Assembly: GCA_029785235.1 (NCBI GenBank)
Contig: JAFMAA010000012.1
Coordinates: forward strand, 1-24,323
Length of the DNA: 24,323 bases
Source of the DNA: Nitrososphaerota archaeon
GTDB taxonomy: Archaea > Thermoproteota > Nitrososphaeria > Nitrososphaerales > UBA183
Direction: 5' to 3'
The notes under the pieces are model-generated. The model saw nothing but the letters and a program-made list of their open reading frames with translations. It ran no database searches and was not told where the DNA came from. A program made the position numbers and the translations under genes. Position 1 is the stretch's first letter. Each line of letters opens with the position of its first letter. This document shows, one piece after another, positions 1-6,667 of the stretch.

Positions 1-567
1 AAGGCTGCGCTTGTCGATCTTCGCAAGATTTCTGGCTCAGCGGAGAGGATATCCCCCCTACTCACCAACGGCGCAGGCGCTGAATTGACCTCTGAGAAAG
101 CCACACTTACATTTACTCTGAAGGGAGATTTTGGTATCGAGGACGGGGTGGTCGACGAGAGTGACAAGAAATCAGGGAACAACATGACGTACGTGCCCCC
201 AGGCTTTGTGAGCAAAGAGGTAGATCCAGGAAGTGCCAATGGGAACGTCGTCCTGACCGACACGCTCACCGAGCATGGCGTCATCCCTCGGATCAAGCTG
301 GAGTTCAAGAACGGGAAGGTGGAGTCCTGGGAGTCACCCTCCCGAACGGTGGTGAGACGCATGCTCGAGTCGGTCTCTCCTGACCAGAGACAGCTGAAGC
401 TCATGCTCATTGGACTGAACCCGGAGATGCCCTACGGGATGGGCCAGGACAGATTCGTCGAAGGTTCGATAACCCTCGGAGGGTTCGGGTTCAGAGGACT
501 TGTGAAGAATGGCTCGCTCAAGGCCTCCGGGAGAGCAGCGGTGGCCAGAGGAAAGCTGACGCCTTAG
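1..567 (+). CDS. M29/NicX-like metalloenzyme (aminopeptidase-like), 3' part
   Basis: The reading frame is open from the first base to a TAG stop, so this is the 3' part (about 188 residues) of a gene that starts outside the window. An internal TTG near base 85 could be taken for a start, but the frame upstream of it is coding-like (LRKISGSAERI, then TNGAGAELT). The order of elements resembles the M29 aminopeptidase / NicX-type dioxygenase fold: a stretch with E-T and F-L-K-G, a 'VPPGFV' segment where the family has a proline-glycine-glutamate motif, an 'NG.VV.TDTL' strand, then 'GLNPEMPYGMGQDRFVEGS' near the C terminus. The catalytic metal ligands of M29 are not obvious: the expected glutamate of the P-x-GE motif is replaced, and the usual C-terminal H/D residues are absent. 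The protein may therefore be a divergent or non-peptidase member. Family assignment is from motif memory only. Confidence 0.5.
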   Translation, partial: KAALVDLRKISGSAERISPLLTNGAGAELTSEKATLTFTLKGDFGIEDGVVDESDKKSGNNMTYVPPGFVSKEVDPGSANGNVVLTDTLTEHGVIPRIKLEFKNGKVESWESPSRTVVRRMLESVSPDQRQLKLMLIGLNPEMPYGMGQDRFVEGSITLGGFGFRGLVKNGSLKASGRAAVARGKLTP

Positions 568-575
568 TCCGCATT

Positions 576-659
576 CTACGTGAAGAGCTCGATATAGAAC
601 CTCAGAAACTCATCCATGGCCTTGACATGGACTCCGGTGTTGGCGAATTTCGACTTCAA
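576..659 (-). pseudogene. N-terminal remnant of a VOC/glyoxalase-like gene
   Basis: On the minus strand a TTG-started stretch of 27 codons ends in TAG just after the convergent metalloenzyme stop. It begins KSKFANTGVHVKAMDEF and continues LRFYIELF. This matches the usual first beta strand and first helix of vicinal-oxygen-chelate proteins, which typically start with F-x-H-T-G-I/V-x-V-K-x-M-D-x-S-L-x-F-Y. The remaining ~100 residues of a VOC domain are absent, because the sequence to the left belongs to the neighbouring gene. The histidine that usually precedes T-G is asparagine here. No TATA-like element is seen upstream. It is read as a truncated gene fragment, not a functional peptide. Confidence 0.5.
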
Positions 660-754
660 CCCCCCGGCTTTGGTTGAGTCCTTCCGAGCCCTCCGTGTGG
701 GGGGTTGTCGGGGGCATCTGAGGGCTCCCGCCTTGTGCACACCCCCAGTAAGGT

Positions 755-770
755 GCCGTCAGGTGACGGC
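755..770. promoter_or_regulatory. Perfect inverted repeat, candidate operator of the winged-helix gene
   Basis: GCCGTCA-GG-TGACGGC is a perfect 7-bp inverted repeat with a 2-bp spacer. It lies 44 bases before the ATG of the winged-helix gene and just upstream of a TATA-like CTATAG at 778-783. This is where an activator or autorepressor dimer could bind beside TBP/TFB. The role is inferred from position and symmetry. Confidence 0.4.
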
Positions 771-777
771 GTAAAGG

Positions 778-783
778 CTATAG
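778..783 (+). promoter_or_regulatory. Weak TATA-like element of the winged-helix gene
   Basis: CTATAG is centred about 33 bases before the ATG at 814. It is only a partial match to an archaeal TATA box. A G-rich stretch (GGGGG, about 805-809) just before the ATG may serve as a ribosome-binding site on a short leader. Confidence 0.3.
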
Positions 784-813
784 GGTGTTTGCAGCGATTC
801 CTTCGGGGGATAA

Positions 814-1071
814 ATGGCCCTAGTTGATGCGGGATCCGTCGGCAGGCCGTTCTGGCTGAGCTTGTTGCATCGCCTGATTGTCAGGCCACTCACACCCACG
901 GAACTCGCTTCTCTGGAACACAAACATCTCAGCTCAGTGAGCCGGGAGCTTAGCAGGCTGCGGCGTGAAGGCCTGGTCGAGTGCGCTGAGGTTGTGAGCA
1001 GACAGAAGTTCTACAAGCCAACACAAGAAGGATACATACTGGCCTATGCGAGCCTTAGGCAGGGCAGGTAG
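814..1071 (+). CDS. Winged-helix (MarR/ArsR-like) DNA-binding regulator, 85 aa
   Basis: This is a single-domain winged-helix protein. A helix with 'LTPTELASLEHKHLSSVSRELSRL' gives the helix-turn-helix, followed by the typical transition 'REGLVECAEVVSRQKFYKPTQEG', a beta-hairpin wing with K-x-Y/F-Y-x-x-T-x-x-G. Archaeal MarR/ArsR-like and HTH_20 proteins show the same pattern. No ligand or dimer domain is present beyond this. The ATG start has a G-rich segment just upstream, and a perfect inverted repeat at 755-770 could be its own operator. The GNAT gene begins 58 bases downstream on the same strand without a recognisable TATA box, so the two are probably co-transcribed. The target genes are unknown. 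Confidence 0.8.
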   Translation: MALVDAGSVGRPFWLSLLHRLIVRPLTPTELASLEHKHLSSVSRELSRLRREGLVECAEVVSRQKFYKPTQEGYILAYASLRQGR

Positions 1072-1129
1072 CAGGCAGGCCCGCCTCCGAGTCTTGTGAA
1101 GTGGGCAGGGAACTAAAGCGAAGGTCTGA

Positions 1130-2092
1130 TTGGCCGCTCTCAATCACGGCGGTGGCCACGTCGAGTACATAGGGCTCAGGAAGCGGGATCTGCGTTCGTT
1201 CGAAGATGTGATAGTGCAAGGGCTAGGGCACTTCGAGCGGGTGACCTACCTCGACGAGCCAGCTATCTCACAACTGAGGTCCCTGCGCCAGATAGGTGTC
1301 TGGACCGTGTTCTCCCTCCTGCGCGCCCTGGGGCGCGCTCCTGTCAACATCCATGTGGCGGTCGCAGGCGGGAATGTGGTCGGCACCGCATCGGAAGTTC
1401 TCCTCGATGAGTCCGGCTACATATTCGGTGTTGCCACCGATGTGGCGATGCGCAATCGCGGCGTCGCGACGAATCTCTTGCAGAGGATTCACGCAGATGT
1501 GGAGAAGAAGGGAAAGACGTGGACTGCGCTGGACGTCGAGTCAGACAATGCGGTCGCCGTCGGAGTCTACAAGAGGCTTGGGTATGAGGAGGCCGCTAGG
1601 TTCGCTTGGTACGTTGGGCCGTTGCCGAGGACGGCCCCTGGCCGCGGGCAGGTTGCCCTAGTGAAGCGGAACCAGTTGGGCAAAACGGCTGCTTGGGTAC
1701 GAGGAAGTATCCCCCCATCTGTGGCGGTTCCGCTCCCTCCGTCTGGGAAGAGGCTCACACATCTGGAACTCCTCGTGCGGGCGCCAGGGTCCAGGGATGT
1801 GACATGGGAGATCGAGCAGTCAGGGCAGAAGGCAGTGGTCAGAGGCATATACACTTCGATGGTGAAGACAGGGTATATCTTTCCAGTAACCGGTGACCGT
1901 TCTGTCACGAAAGATGAAATCGCTGCGGTCATCGAATCCTCCTCCGAGTGGATACGATCTCTCGGAGGCTCGAGAATGGTTGTTGTGACTCCGAGCCCAT
2001 CGCTTGGGTGGAATCAAGCACTGACAGAGCTAGATATTCCATGCGAGGCGCTCACCATACTGATGGTCCGAAAGGTGGGCCCCAGTCACTAG
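1130..2092 (+). CDS. GNAT family N-acetyltransferase with an extra C-terminal domain
   Basis: The N-terminal half is a GNAT fold. After a strand pair (IHVAVAGGNVVGTASEVLLDE) comes motif A with the acetyl-CoA pyrophosphate-binding signature R-N-R-G-V-A in 'VAMRNRGVATNLLQRI'. Motif B follows as 'LDVESDNAVAVGVYKRLGY', where N, A/V and Y-K-R-L-G-Y are standard. The likely activity is acetyl transfer to an amine or peptide N terminus; the substrate is unknown. At 320 residues it is roughly twice a minimal GNAT. The last ~120 residues (from about 200) form strands and a helix that could be a second, degenerate GNAT-like half without a clear R-x-x-G-x-A. The TTG start directly follows an in-frame TGA, so no longer start exists; GAAGGT lies 4-5 bases upstream. 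The stop overlaps by a few bases the stop of the convergent nuclease gene. Confidence 0.8.
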   Translation: MAALNHGGGHVEYIGLRKRDLRSFEDVIVQGLGHFERVTYLDEPAISQLRSLRQIGVWTVFSLLRALGRAPVNIHVAVAGGNVVGTASEVLLDESGYIFGVATDVAMRNRGVATNLLQRIHADVEKKGKTWTALDVESDNAVAVGVYKRLGYEEAARFAWYVGPLPRTAPGRGQVALVKRNQLGKTAAWVRGSIPPSVAVPLPPSGKRLTHLELLVRAPGSRDVTWEIEQSGQKAVVRGIYTSMVKTGYIFPVTGDRSVTKDEIAAVIESSSEWIRSLGGSRMVVVTPSPSLGWNQALTELDIPCEALTILMVRKVGPSH

Positions 2093-2865
2093 AGCTTGGT
2101 CAGGGACTTCACACAGACCTGGTTGTATTCACAGGCCCTGCACTTCCCTATGCTCCGGCTCGATGTCGGTTCCCTATACCCTGTCCAGTAACCCCGTTTC
2201 GCTTCCACCGCGGCTTCGGCAAGGTCTCTCTCGTGCCTGAGTATGTGGACCTTCATCGAGCCCCGATGCGCCTCTTCGAGTTCTTCTACCGTTCCATCCA
2301 TCAGCGCTCCCGACACCTTTGCGGCCCAATCCCTCTTCTCTCCATCGTCCAGCGCCCCAGACCTCAGCCTTACCACCGCCAGCCTCAGCCTCGAGCAGTC
2401 AAACCCCATGCAGTCTAGCAGGAGGCCATAGATCCTTGCCTGGTTTTCCTGGTCGCTCCACAACGGAGCCGGGTCACCCTTAGTCGTCTTGAGTTCCACC
2501 AGCCAGAGTGGTCTCCCCTCCGACCATATCATGTGGTCGGGCATCCCGACCAATCGGAGACCGCCGACTGCCCCCCAAAGCCCGAGGACGGCATAGTTAG
2601 GCCCCTTCCCACCCACTAGTCTTGCGAAGTCTTCGGGGGTGATTTCTTCGGTTGGCATTAGCTCGTCGTGGAGTTCTGTCCCCGCTTCCTTCGCTGCAGT
2701 GGGCACCTCTCCGAGGGCAAATTCGTTCTCTACCTTGTATTCGCAATAGAACTGACCTGAGAGCGTTGCTACCCCCACGATTCCCGCGCCATGACGGAAC
2801 TCTGGCTTGATGGAGCGCATGAACTCCTTCTCCCGCTCCCATAGCCCAACCCAGAACGGGTCCAA
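2089..2865 (-). CDS. Cas4-like / RecB-family PD-(D/E)XK nuclease with Fe-S cysteines
   Basis: The protein (258 aa) shows the complete Cas4/RecB-nuclease motif set. Cys41 (in 'QFYCEYK') pairs with a C-terminal Cys cluster C242-x2-C245-x5-C251, giving the four ligands of a 4Fe-4S cluster. His66 lies in 'GTELHDEL', Asp110 in 'GMPDHMIW', and E124-L-K126 in 'LVELKTT'; these are the metal-binding catalytic residues. Q142-x3-Y146 is the Q-motif tyrosine typical of this branch. The expected activity is DNA exonuclease or endonuclease, but there is no CRISPR array, cas1 or cas2 in the window, so it is a solo Cas4-like protein, possibly in repair or recombination. The start is TTG at 2863-2865 with a TATA-like element 25 bases upstream. 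An internal Met16 is an alternative, since the conserved part begins after it. Confidence 0.85.
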   Translation of the reverse strand: MDPFWVGLWEREKEFMRSIKPEFRHGAGIVGVATLSGQFYCEYKVENEFALGEVPTAAKEAGTELHDELMPTEEITPEDFARLVGGKGPNYAVLGLWGAVGGLRLVGMPDHMIWSEGRPLWLVELKTTKGDPAPLWSDQENQARIYGLLLDCMGFDCSRLRLAVVRLRSGALDDGEKRDWAAKVSGALMDGTVEELEEAHRGSMKVHILRHERDLAEAAVEAKRGYWTGYREPTSSRSIGKCRACEYNQVCVKSLTKL

Positions 2866-2885
2866 TCAGAAAGGATGCACCGTTT

Positions 2886-2896
2886 CAATATGTAAC
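2886..2896 (-). promoter_or_regulatory. TATA-like element of the nuclease gene
   Basis: Read on the minus strand this is GTTACATATTG, centred about 25 bases before the TTG start. The spacing suits a leaderless transcript. The match to an archaeal TATA box is moderate. Confidence 0.4.
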
Positions 2897-2898
2897 GG

Positions 2899-3192
2899 TT
2901 GCCTGACGGTTTCACTCGTTGGGTGGTGTGTGGTATTCCTGCCGAAGTCACGAAGCTAGCGGAAGGACAGAAGGCCGAGGCGTTCACGCCTGGGGTGAAC
3001 GGGACGCAGAAGACCGACTACATGGGACCATACCCGCCAAACAGCCACGAGGTGCATCACTACTACTTCGGGGTCTACGCGCTTGTGAAGGAGATGAAGC
3101 TAGAACCAAGTCTCGGCCGACCTGAACTGCTGCGTGCGATTGCCGGCTCCATACTGGAACAGGCGCGTCTAGTAGGCACCTACGAGTGGTAG
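2899..3192 (+). pseudogene. N-terminally truncated PEBP (YbhB/YbcL-like) gene
   Basis: The 97 codons match the C-terminal two thirds of the phosphatidylethanolamine-binding / Raf-kinase-inhibitor-like family. They start in 'PDGFTRWVV.GIP' (family: D-P-D-A-P-x-G-x-F-x-H-W-V-x-x-N-I-P), continue with 'GPYPPNSHEVHHYYFGVYAL' (family: G-P-x-P-P-x-G-x-H-x-Y-x-F-x-x-Y-A-L) and end in the usual 'ILEQARLVGTYEW'. About 50-60 N-terminal residues, including strands that build the ligand pocket, are missing: an in-frame TAA lies at 2893-2895, only one codon before the TTG. His in F-x-H-W is replaced by Arg. It could be expressed from the TTG, but it is more likely a fragment left after a rearrangement that brought in the divergent nuclease promoter. 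Confidence 0.7.
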
Positions 3193-3243
3193 AGAATGCC
3201 CCGCTCCTGGGAAGCTGGAGCGACAGGACACCGTGTCACGTGC

Positions 3244-3552
3244 TCATTCACCACCTAGAATCTGATACCTCACCCTTGGGTAGGCAACAACGTCGGCCAA
3301 CACTTCAGGTGCTTCAGAGGAAACAGGTGAAGAGCGAGCGGTCGGGTGTGGCTTCAGAAGAAGTTGCTTCTCTCGGACAGCGGTGCACGGCTTTCCACGC
3401 TTGTCACGGGTGACGCGACTCGACTCCACGCATTCGGCTGACAGCTCTTCCTCCGGCACGAGCTTTCTAAGCTCCTTCGCGTATTCTTGCACTAGGCCAG
3501 CCGTTACCCCGGCTATCTTTGCCAGCTCTGCCGCAGTGACCTTCGATTTCAT
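3244..3552 (-). CDS. Small hypothetical protein with a helix-turn-helix-like N terminus
   Basis: This ORF of 102 codons has no recognised family. The first ~35 residues (MKSKVTAAELAKIAGVTAGL, then VQEYAKELRKLVPEEE) look like a LacI/MerR-type helix-turn-helix: A-A-E-L-A-K-I-A-G-V-T is a typical first helix and turn. The rest is charged, contains two cysteines, and resembles no fold I know; composition becomes less protein-like after residue ~65. Support for it being real comes from a TATA box (CTTATAC on the minus strand) centred 27 bases before the ATG, the same spacing seen at clear genes here. It may be a DNA-binding protein or the decayed remainder of one. Confidence 0.4.
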   Translation of the reverse strand: MKSKVTAAELAKIAGVTAGLVQEYAKELRKLVPEEELSAECVESSRVTRDKRGKPCTAVREKQLLLKPHPTARSSPVSSEAPEVLADVVAYPRVRYQILGGE

Positions 3553-3576
3553 GCGGTTATCGATGGCGGTCGTGTG

Positions 3577-3583
3577 TATAAGC
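3577..3583 (-). promoter_or_regulatory. TATA box of the small helix-turn-helix ORF
   Basis: GCTTATA on the minus strand, continuing CAC, is centred about 27 bases before the ATG at 3552. This fits leaderless initiation and is the main argument that the ORF is expressed. Confidence 0.45.
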
Positions 3584-3656
3584 GACGGCTGTTTGCTCTC
3601 CTATGTGCGGTGAGGGGCAACGCCGAAAGTAAACTGACGCGAGAGACCGTTCCGGG

Positions 3657-3711
3657 GTTCCCGGCTTACTCCGGCTGTTTCCCGCCACAGGAGTAAAGGC
3701 GCACAGGGAAC
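3657..3711. repeat. Nested inverted repeat (possible stem-loop)
   Basis: The outer arms are GTTCCC (3657-3662) and GGGAAC (3706-3711). The inner arms are TTACTCC (3666-3672) and GGAGTAA (3690-3696). All are perfect, with asymmetric internal spacers of 3 and 9 bases and a 17-base loop. It could fold as RNA on either strand or be a protein-binding site. Function is unknown. Confidence 0.4.
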
Positions 3712-3872
3712 AGATGATGTGACACACCGTCCATTCATATATTTGGACGACCTTCTTGGCCAGGGCCAGGTCCGAGTTCAGACTCATACGACCGTCGTAT
3801 TGTTGGCATCGAATGCTCTGGAGCGATGGATGCCGAGCAATGTTGAAAGGCTGAGCCTGTGGCTGACGAGCT

Positions 3873-4763
3873 ATGGCGAAGCCTATACTGGTCACCGGTG
3901 GGAGTTCTGGGATAGGGAAGGCCACCACAGAGTCGCTCTCCGCTGCTGGATGCATGGTGTATCCTACCGTTCGTACCGAGGAGGACTTCGCCGCTCTCAT
4001 GAAGCTTCCAAGGGTCCACCCATTGATGATGGACTTGACAGACAAAGAAGAGGTGAAACGGGGGATCGCTCAGATAGTGCAGGCGGGAGAAGGACTCTAT
4101 GGGGTCGTAAACAACGCGGCCGTGATTGACGTCTGGCCCCTCGTTGAGCTTGAAGATGATGAGCTGAGGCAGAGCCTCGAAGTGAACTTATTGGGGACGC
4201 ATAGGATCATCCGCGAGTCGGCGTCGTTCTTGGCCAGGGCTCACGGCAGGATTGTGAACGTAAGCTCCTTGGAGGGACTGGTCTCGACAAAGCTCGCAGG
4301 ACCTTATGAAGCAAGTAAGTTCGCACTGGAAGCTTACTCTGACAACCTTCGAAGAGAGTTAAGGCCCTATGGAGTCACCGTGACGGTCGTTGAACCGGGT
4401 GGTTTCAGGACAAACTATGCGAAATCGACCGCGAAGGTCCTCGAAAGGCGCGCGAGAACCATGAAACCTGCGCTCATGAAGAAAGAAGCAGAAGAGGTGG
4501 CAGCGACTTGGAAGGATGAGGTTTCGGACGTCGAAAGACGCGCTCAGCCTTCCCTGGTCGCGGAAGCGATTAGGGAGGCGCTCCTGACGGAGGAGCCCAG
4601 GAATAGATACGTCGTCACGTCGAACACGGCTGAGTTCCGTTGGGCCATGGAGAAACTCGCCTCCAGGCTCGTCGAAGTAAACCGGGGATCAACCTATGCC
4701 CTCTCTAGGGAAGAGTTGGCCACCCTCGTTGACGAGGCATGGACTAAGGGGAGCAGGAGTTGA
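3873..4763 (+). CDS. Classical short-chain dehydrogenase/reductase (SDR)
   Basis: This is a 296-residue NAD(P)-dependent oxidoreductase. The Rossmann cofactor motif T-G-G-S-S-G-I-G is at residues 8-15, followed by D-L-T for the adenine pocket and N-N-A-A near residue 85. The catalytic Ser is in 'IVNVSSLEG' and the Tyr/Lys pair in 'YEASK' near 148-152. 'YGVTVTVVEPGGFRT' is the usual P-G motif after the active site. This arrangement is typical of retinol-dehydrogenase/17-beta-HSD-like SDRs. The C-terminal ~90 residues are longer and more charged than in the shortest SDRs and probably form the substrate lid. The substrate cannot be told. No close TATA box was found, and the gene stands alone. 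Confidence 0.9.
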   Translation: MAKPILVTGGSSGIGKATTESLSAAGCMVYPTVRTEEDFAALMKLPRVHPLMMDLTDKEEVKRGIAQIVQAGEGLYGVVNNAAVIDVWPLVELEDDELRQSLEVNLLGTHRIIRESASFLARAHGRIVNVSSLEGLVSTKLAGPYEASKFALEAYSDNLRRELRPYGVTVTVVEPGGFRTNYAKSTAKVLERRARTMKPALMKKEAEEVAATWKDEVSDVERRAQPSLVAEAIREALLTEEPRNRYVVTSNTAEFRWAMEKLASRLVEVNRGSTYALSREELATLVDEAWTKGSRS

Positions 4764-4868
4764 AGCGTTCTCTCGTCGACTCGCCTCTAAGAGATGATGT
4801 GGATCCTACTATGACGTGGATCGTAGCGTCGGTGTCCTAGCTCAAGCCGTTCGGATCGGTCTGGTACC

Positions 4869-6632
4869 TCAGCTGAGAGGTGTTAGCGCATCCAGGAAGT
4901 ACCCTGGAAACAGTTCTCTATGTGTCCTGATGAAACGGGTGAAGTTGGAGTCGAGGACGTAGGTGACGGCGTGGTCTGCTTCGCTCCTCACGCTCCTGCC
5001 ATAGGTCTGAACAAGCCTCAAGGCTGTCTGCCAGTCGTACCACCCAGGGTCCTTCTCCAGCTTTACCCTCGTCCTCCTCTCCGAGAGGTCCGGGAAAGGT
5101 ACTTTCACGAGGATTTGGAACCTTGATAGGTCGTCCTTCAGGTCAACCCCTTGGTAAAGGCTGGGAGAAATCAGAACCGATTCGTCCCTATCCCCATGGG
5201 CCCGCAGGAGTGCAGACCTCGAAGAGACGTTTTCTGTGCTGGAGAGCCTCGCCCTGTTGTGCTCTGAAACGTGGTCCATGATGTACCTCGTTTGCTGATA
5301 GGACGTAGTGTGGATGATCCCTCTTTCCCCCGCGTGGCGGGACATCACTTCGTCCACCGCCTCCGCTATTGCTCCCATGGATGCCTCCATGGTAGTTCTG
5401 CTCAGTTGGGCAGCATTGAGTGCGTGGATGGGCCTGTTTTCTACAGGGAAAGCGGAGCCTTCCACGCTCACGAAGGTCGCTTCGTCTTCGGGGATACCGA
5501 GGGCCCTGCAGAAGACCTCCTTGGAGAAGACCGTTGCCGACATGAGGAGCACCGTGTCCGCCGAGTCGAAGAGTCTGGATGTGTATGCACTGACGTCCAG
5601 CGGCTGGAAGACAACCTCCTCGACCGTAGGATCGCCCTTGGCCGTTAAAGACATCCTTACGCCGTTGACAACCCAGTTTGATGGGTGGGTCTTGAGCTCT
5701 TCAGCGAACCCGTTCAGCGACTCTAGTGCTTCCTTGCATGAGGCAATCCTGTCCTGCATCTCCCCGTCCTTCTGGTTCGCGTCGATGAAGCTTTCCAACG
5801 TCCTCTTGGCGTCGCCGAGGGGCCGTGCCCATGCGCCAGCGTCCTGGAGGCCCATGTCTGGGATGACAGGAGTAGAGTCTCCTTCCGAAGAGTAGCTCCC
5901 CAGTGTTGACCTCCTTAGTGAGTAGGACGCGAACCCGACCATCTGCCTCTCCAGGTCGTGAGCTTCGTCGCATACTAGGAGTCTCCTATGTTGAACGTCG
6001 TCGGTATAGGTCAGCTCTGAGAGGAAGAACGGATAATTGGCCACCATGACCGGAGCCCTGAACGCGTCCCACTTCTGCTCGTAGTAGGGACAAAGCTTTC
6101 CGTCCTCAAGGCGCCTGCATTTCGAATTCTTGCCGCAAGCACCCCTCGCATGCTCGTCATACTCCTCGAGGGTCAAGAAGTGCGGGCATTCGGAGAGGGT
6201 CCAGTCCGCCTCGCACCTTCCCTTACTGCAGGGTGGATAGTTCCCCCTGCCGGTAGGTACCAGACATGTGAAATTCGATTTCCCCGTCACCACGGGAAAG
6301 TCGAAGTCGGCTGAGTATTGTGACTGGAGCTGCTTAGTTGATGTAAGGAGATATGCGGAGCCCAAGTGGCGGCAGAGGGCCGCTGCTATTGCGGACTTTC
6401 CAAACCCGACCGGAGCCTCAAGAATGACATATTTCTTCGATTGGGAGAGCGCCGCCTCTACGTGGGCCAGGACTTCTTCCTGCGACGGCCGCGGTGTGAG
6501 GAAGGGAAAACTGTCGAGCAGTTTCCGCTTCGGGGCGTCGCGACCCAGGGTGAACCCGCAGTTAGTGCAGGTCACCGCTGACGTACCTGTACTAGACCTG
6601 ACTCTGGAACCGCATGAAGGACAGAACTTCAA
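4869..6632 (-). CDS. XPD/Rad3-like (DEAD_2) helicase with N-terminal zinc ribbon
   Basis: This 587-residue superfamily 2 helicase begins with a four-cysteine zinc ribbon (C4, C7, C22, C25). A Q-motif-like R-P-S-Q is near residue 50, Walker A is APVGFGKS (73-80), and D-E-A-H is at 222-225. Next come motif III in 'LLMSATVF', motif V in 'SPSLYQGVDL' and motif VI in 'QTYGRSVRS'. Between Walker A and DEAH lie nine cysteines (from C123 to C181, plus C221 beside DEAH), the region where XPD and DinG carry their 4Fe-4S cluster. Which four bind the cluster is unclear, and extra metal binding is possible. The likely role is ATP-dependent 5'-3' DNA unwinding in repair or replication restart. The start is TTG at 6630-6632 with a TTTATA box 31 bases upstream. 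It is a distant paralogue of the XPD gene at 14734-16593, which lacks the zinc ribbon. Confidence 0.88.
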   Translation of the reverse strand: MKFCPSCGSRVRSSTGTSAVTCTNCGFTLGRDAPKRKLLDSFPFLTPRPSQEEVLAHVEAALSQSKKYVILEAPVGFGKSAIAAALCRHLGSAYLLTSTKQLQSQYSADFDFPVVTGKSNFTCLVPTGRGNYPPCSKGRCEADWTLSECPHFLTLEEYDEHARGACGKNSKCRRLEDGKLCPYYEQKWDAFRAPVMVANYPFFLSELTYTDDVQHRRLLVCDEAHDLERQMVGFASYSLRRSTLGSYSSEGDSTPVIPDMGLQDAGAWARPLGDAKRTLESFIDANQKDGEMQDRIASCKEALESLNGFAEELKTHPSNWVVNGVRMSLTAKGDPTVEEVVFQPLDVSAYTSRLFDSADTVLLMSATVFSKEVFCRALGIPEDEATFVSVEGSAFPVENRPIHALNAAQLSRTTMEASMGAIAEAVDEVMSRHAGERGIIHTTSYQQTRYIMDHVSEHNRARLSSTENVSSRSALLRAHGDRDESVLISPSLYQGVDLKDDLSRFQILVKVPFPDLSERRTRVKLEKDPGWYDWQTALRLVQTYGRSVRSEADHAVTYVLDSNFTRFIRTHRELFPGYFLDALTPLS

Positions 6633-6660
6633 CGAGCAGGATTCGTCGACTGAGAGATGG

Positions 6661-6667
6661 TATAAAC
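6661..6667 (-). promoter_or_regulatory. TATA box of the zinc-ribbon helicase gene
   Basis: GTTTATA on the minus strand, preceded by purine-rich GAA, is centred 31 bases before the TTG start. This fits a leaderless or near-leaderless transcript and supports the TTG start. A CGTCA-CCCTT-TGACG inverted repeat at 6677-6691 lies just upstream. Confidence 0.6.

Larger units (their letters stand above)
3553..3872. other. Gene-poor stretch with a nested inverted repeat
   Basis: No convincing gene is seen between the small ORF and the SDR gene. The stretch holds the TATA box of the minus-strand ORF, a nested inverted repeat at 3657-3711, and an AT-rich TATATTT at 3738-3744. The last lies about 130 bases before the SDR start, so it would imply a long leader if used. 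A 32-codon TTG-started frame at 3756 follows that AT-rich site but resembles nothing. Confidence 0.5.

Noticed and set aside
3719..3872. TATATTT at 3738-3744 as SDR promoter, or promoter of a 32-codon frame at 3756
   Set aside because: It is about 130 bases from the SDR start, far from the usual spacing here, and the 32-codon frame has no resemblance to known proteins.
3557..4045. Minus-strand frame of 162 codons opposite the start of the SDR gene
   Set aside because: It lies over the well-supported SDR coding frame and its translation shows no domain; it is an antisense shadow.
4764..4868. Near-direct repeat GTGGATCCTA / GTGGATCGTA and a box-C-like ATGATGT
   Set aside because: Too short and imperfect; no matching box D, so a C/D guide RNA cannot be supported.
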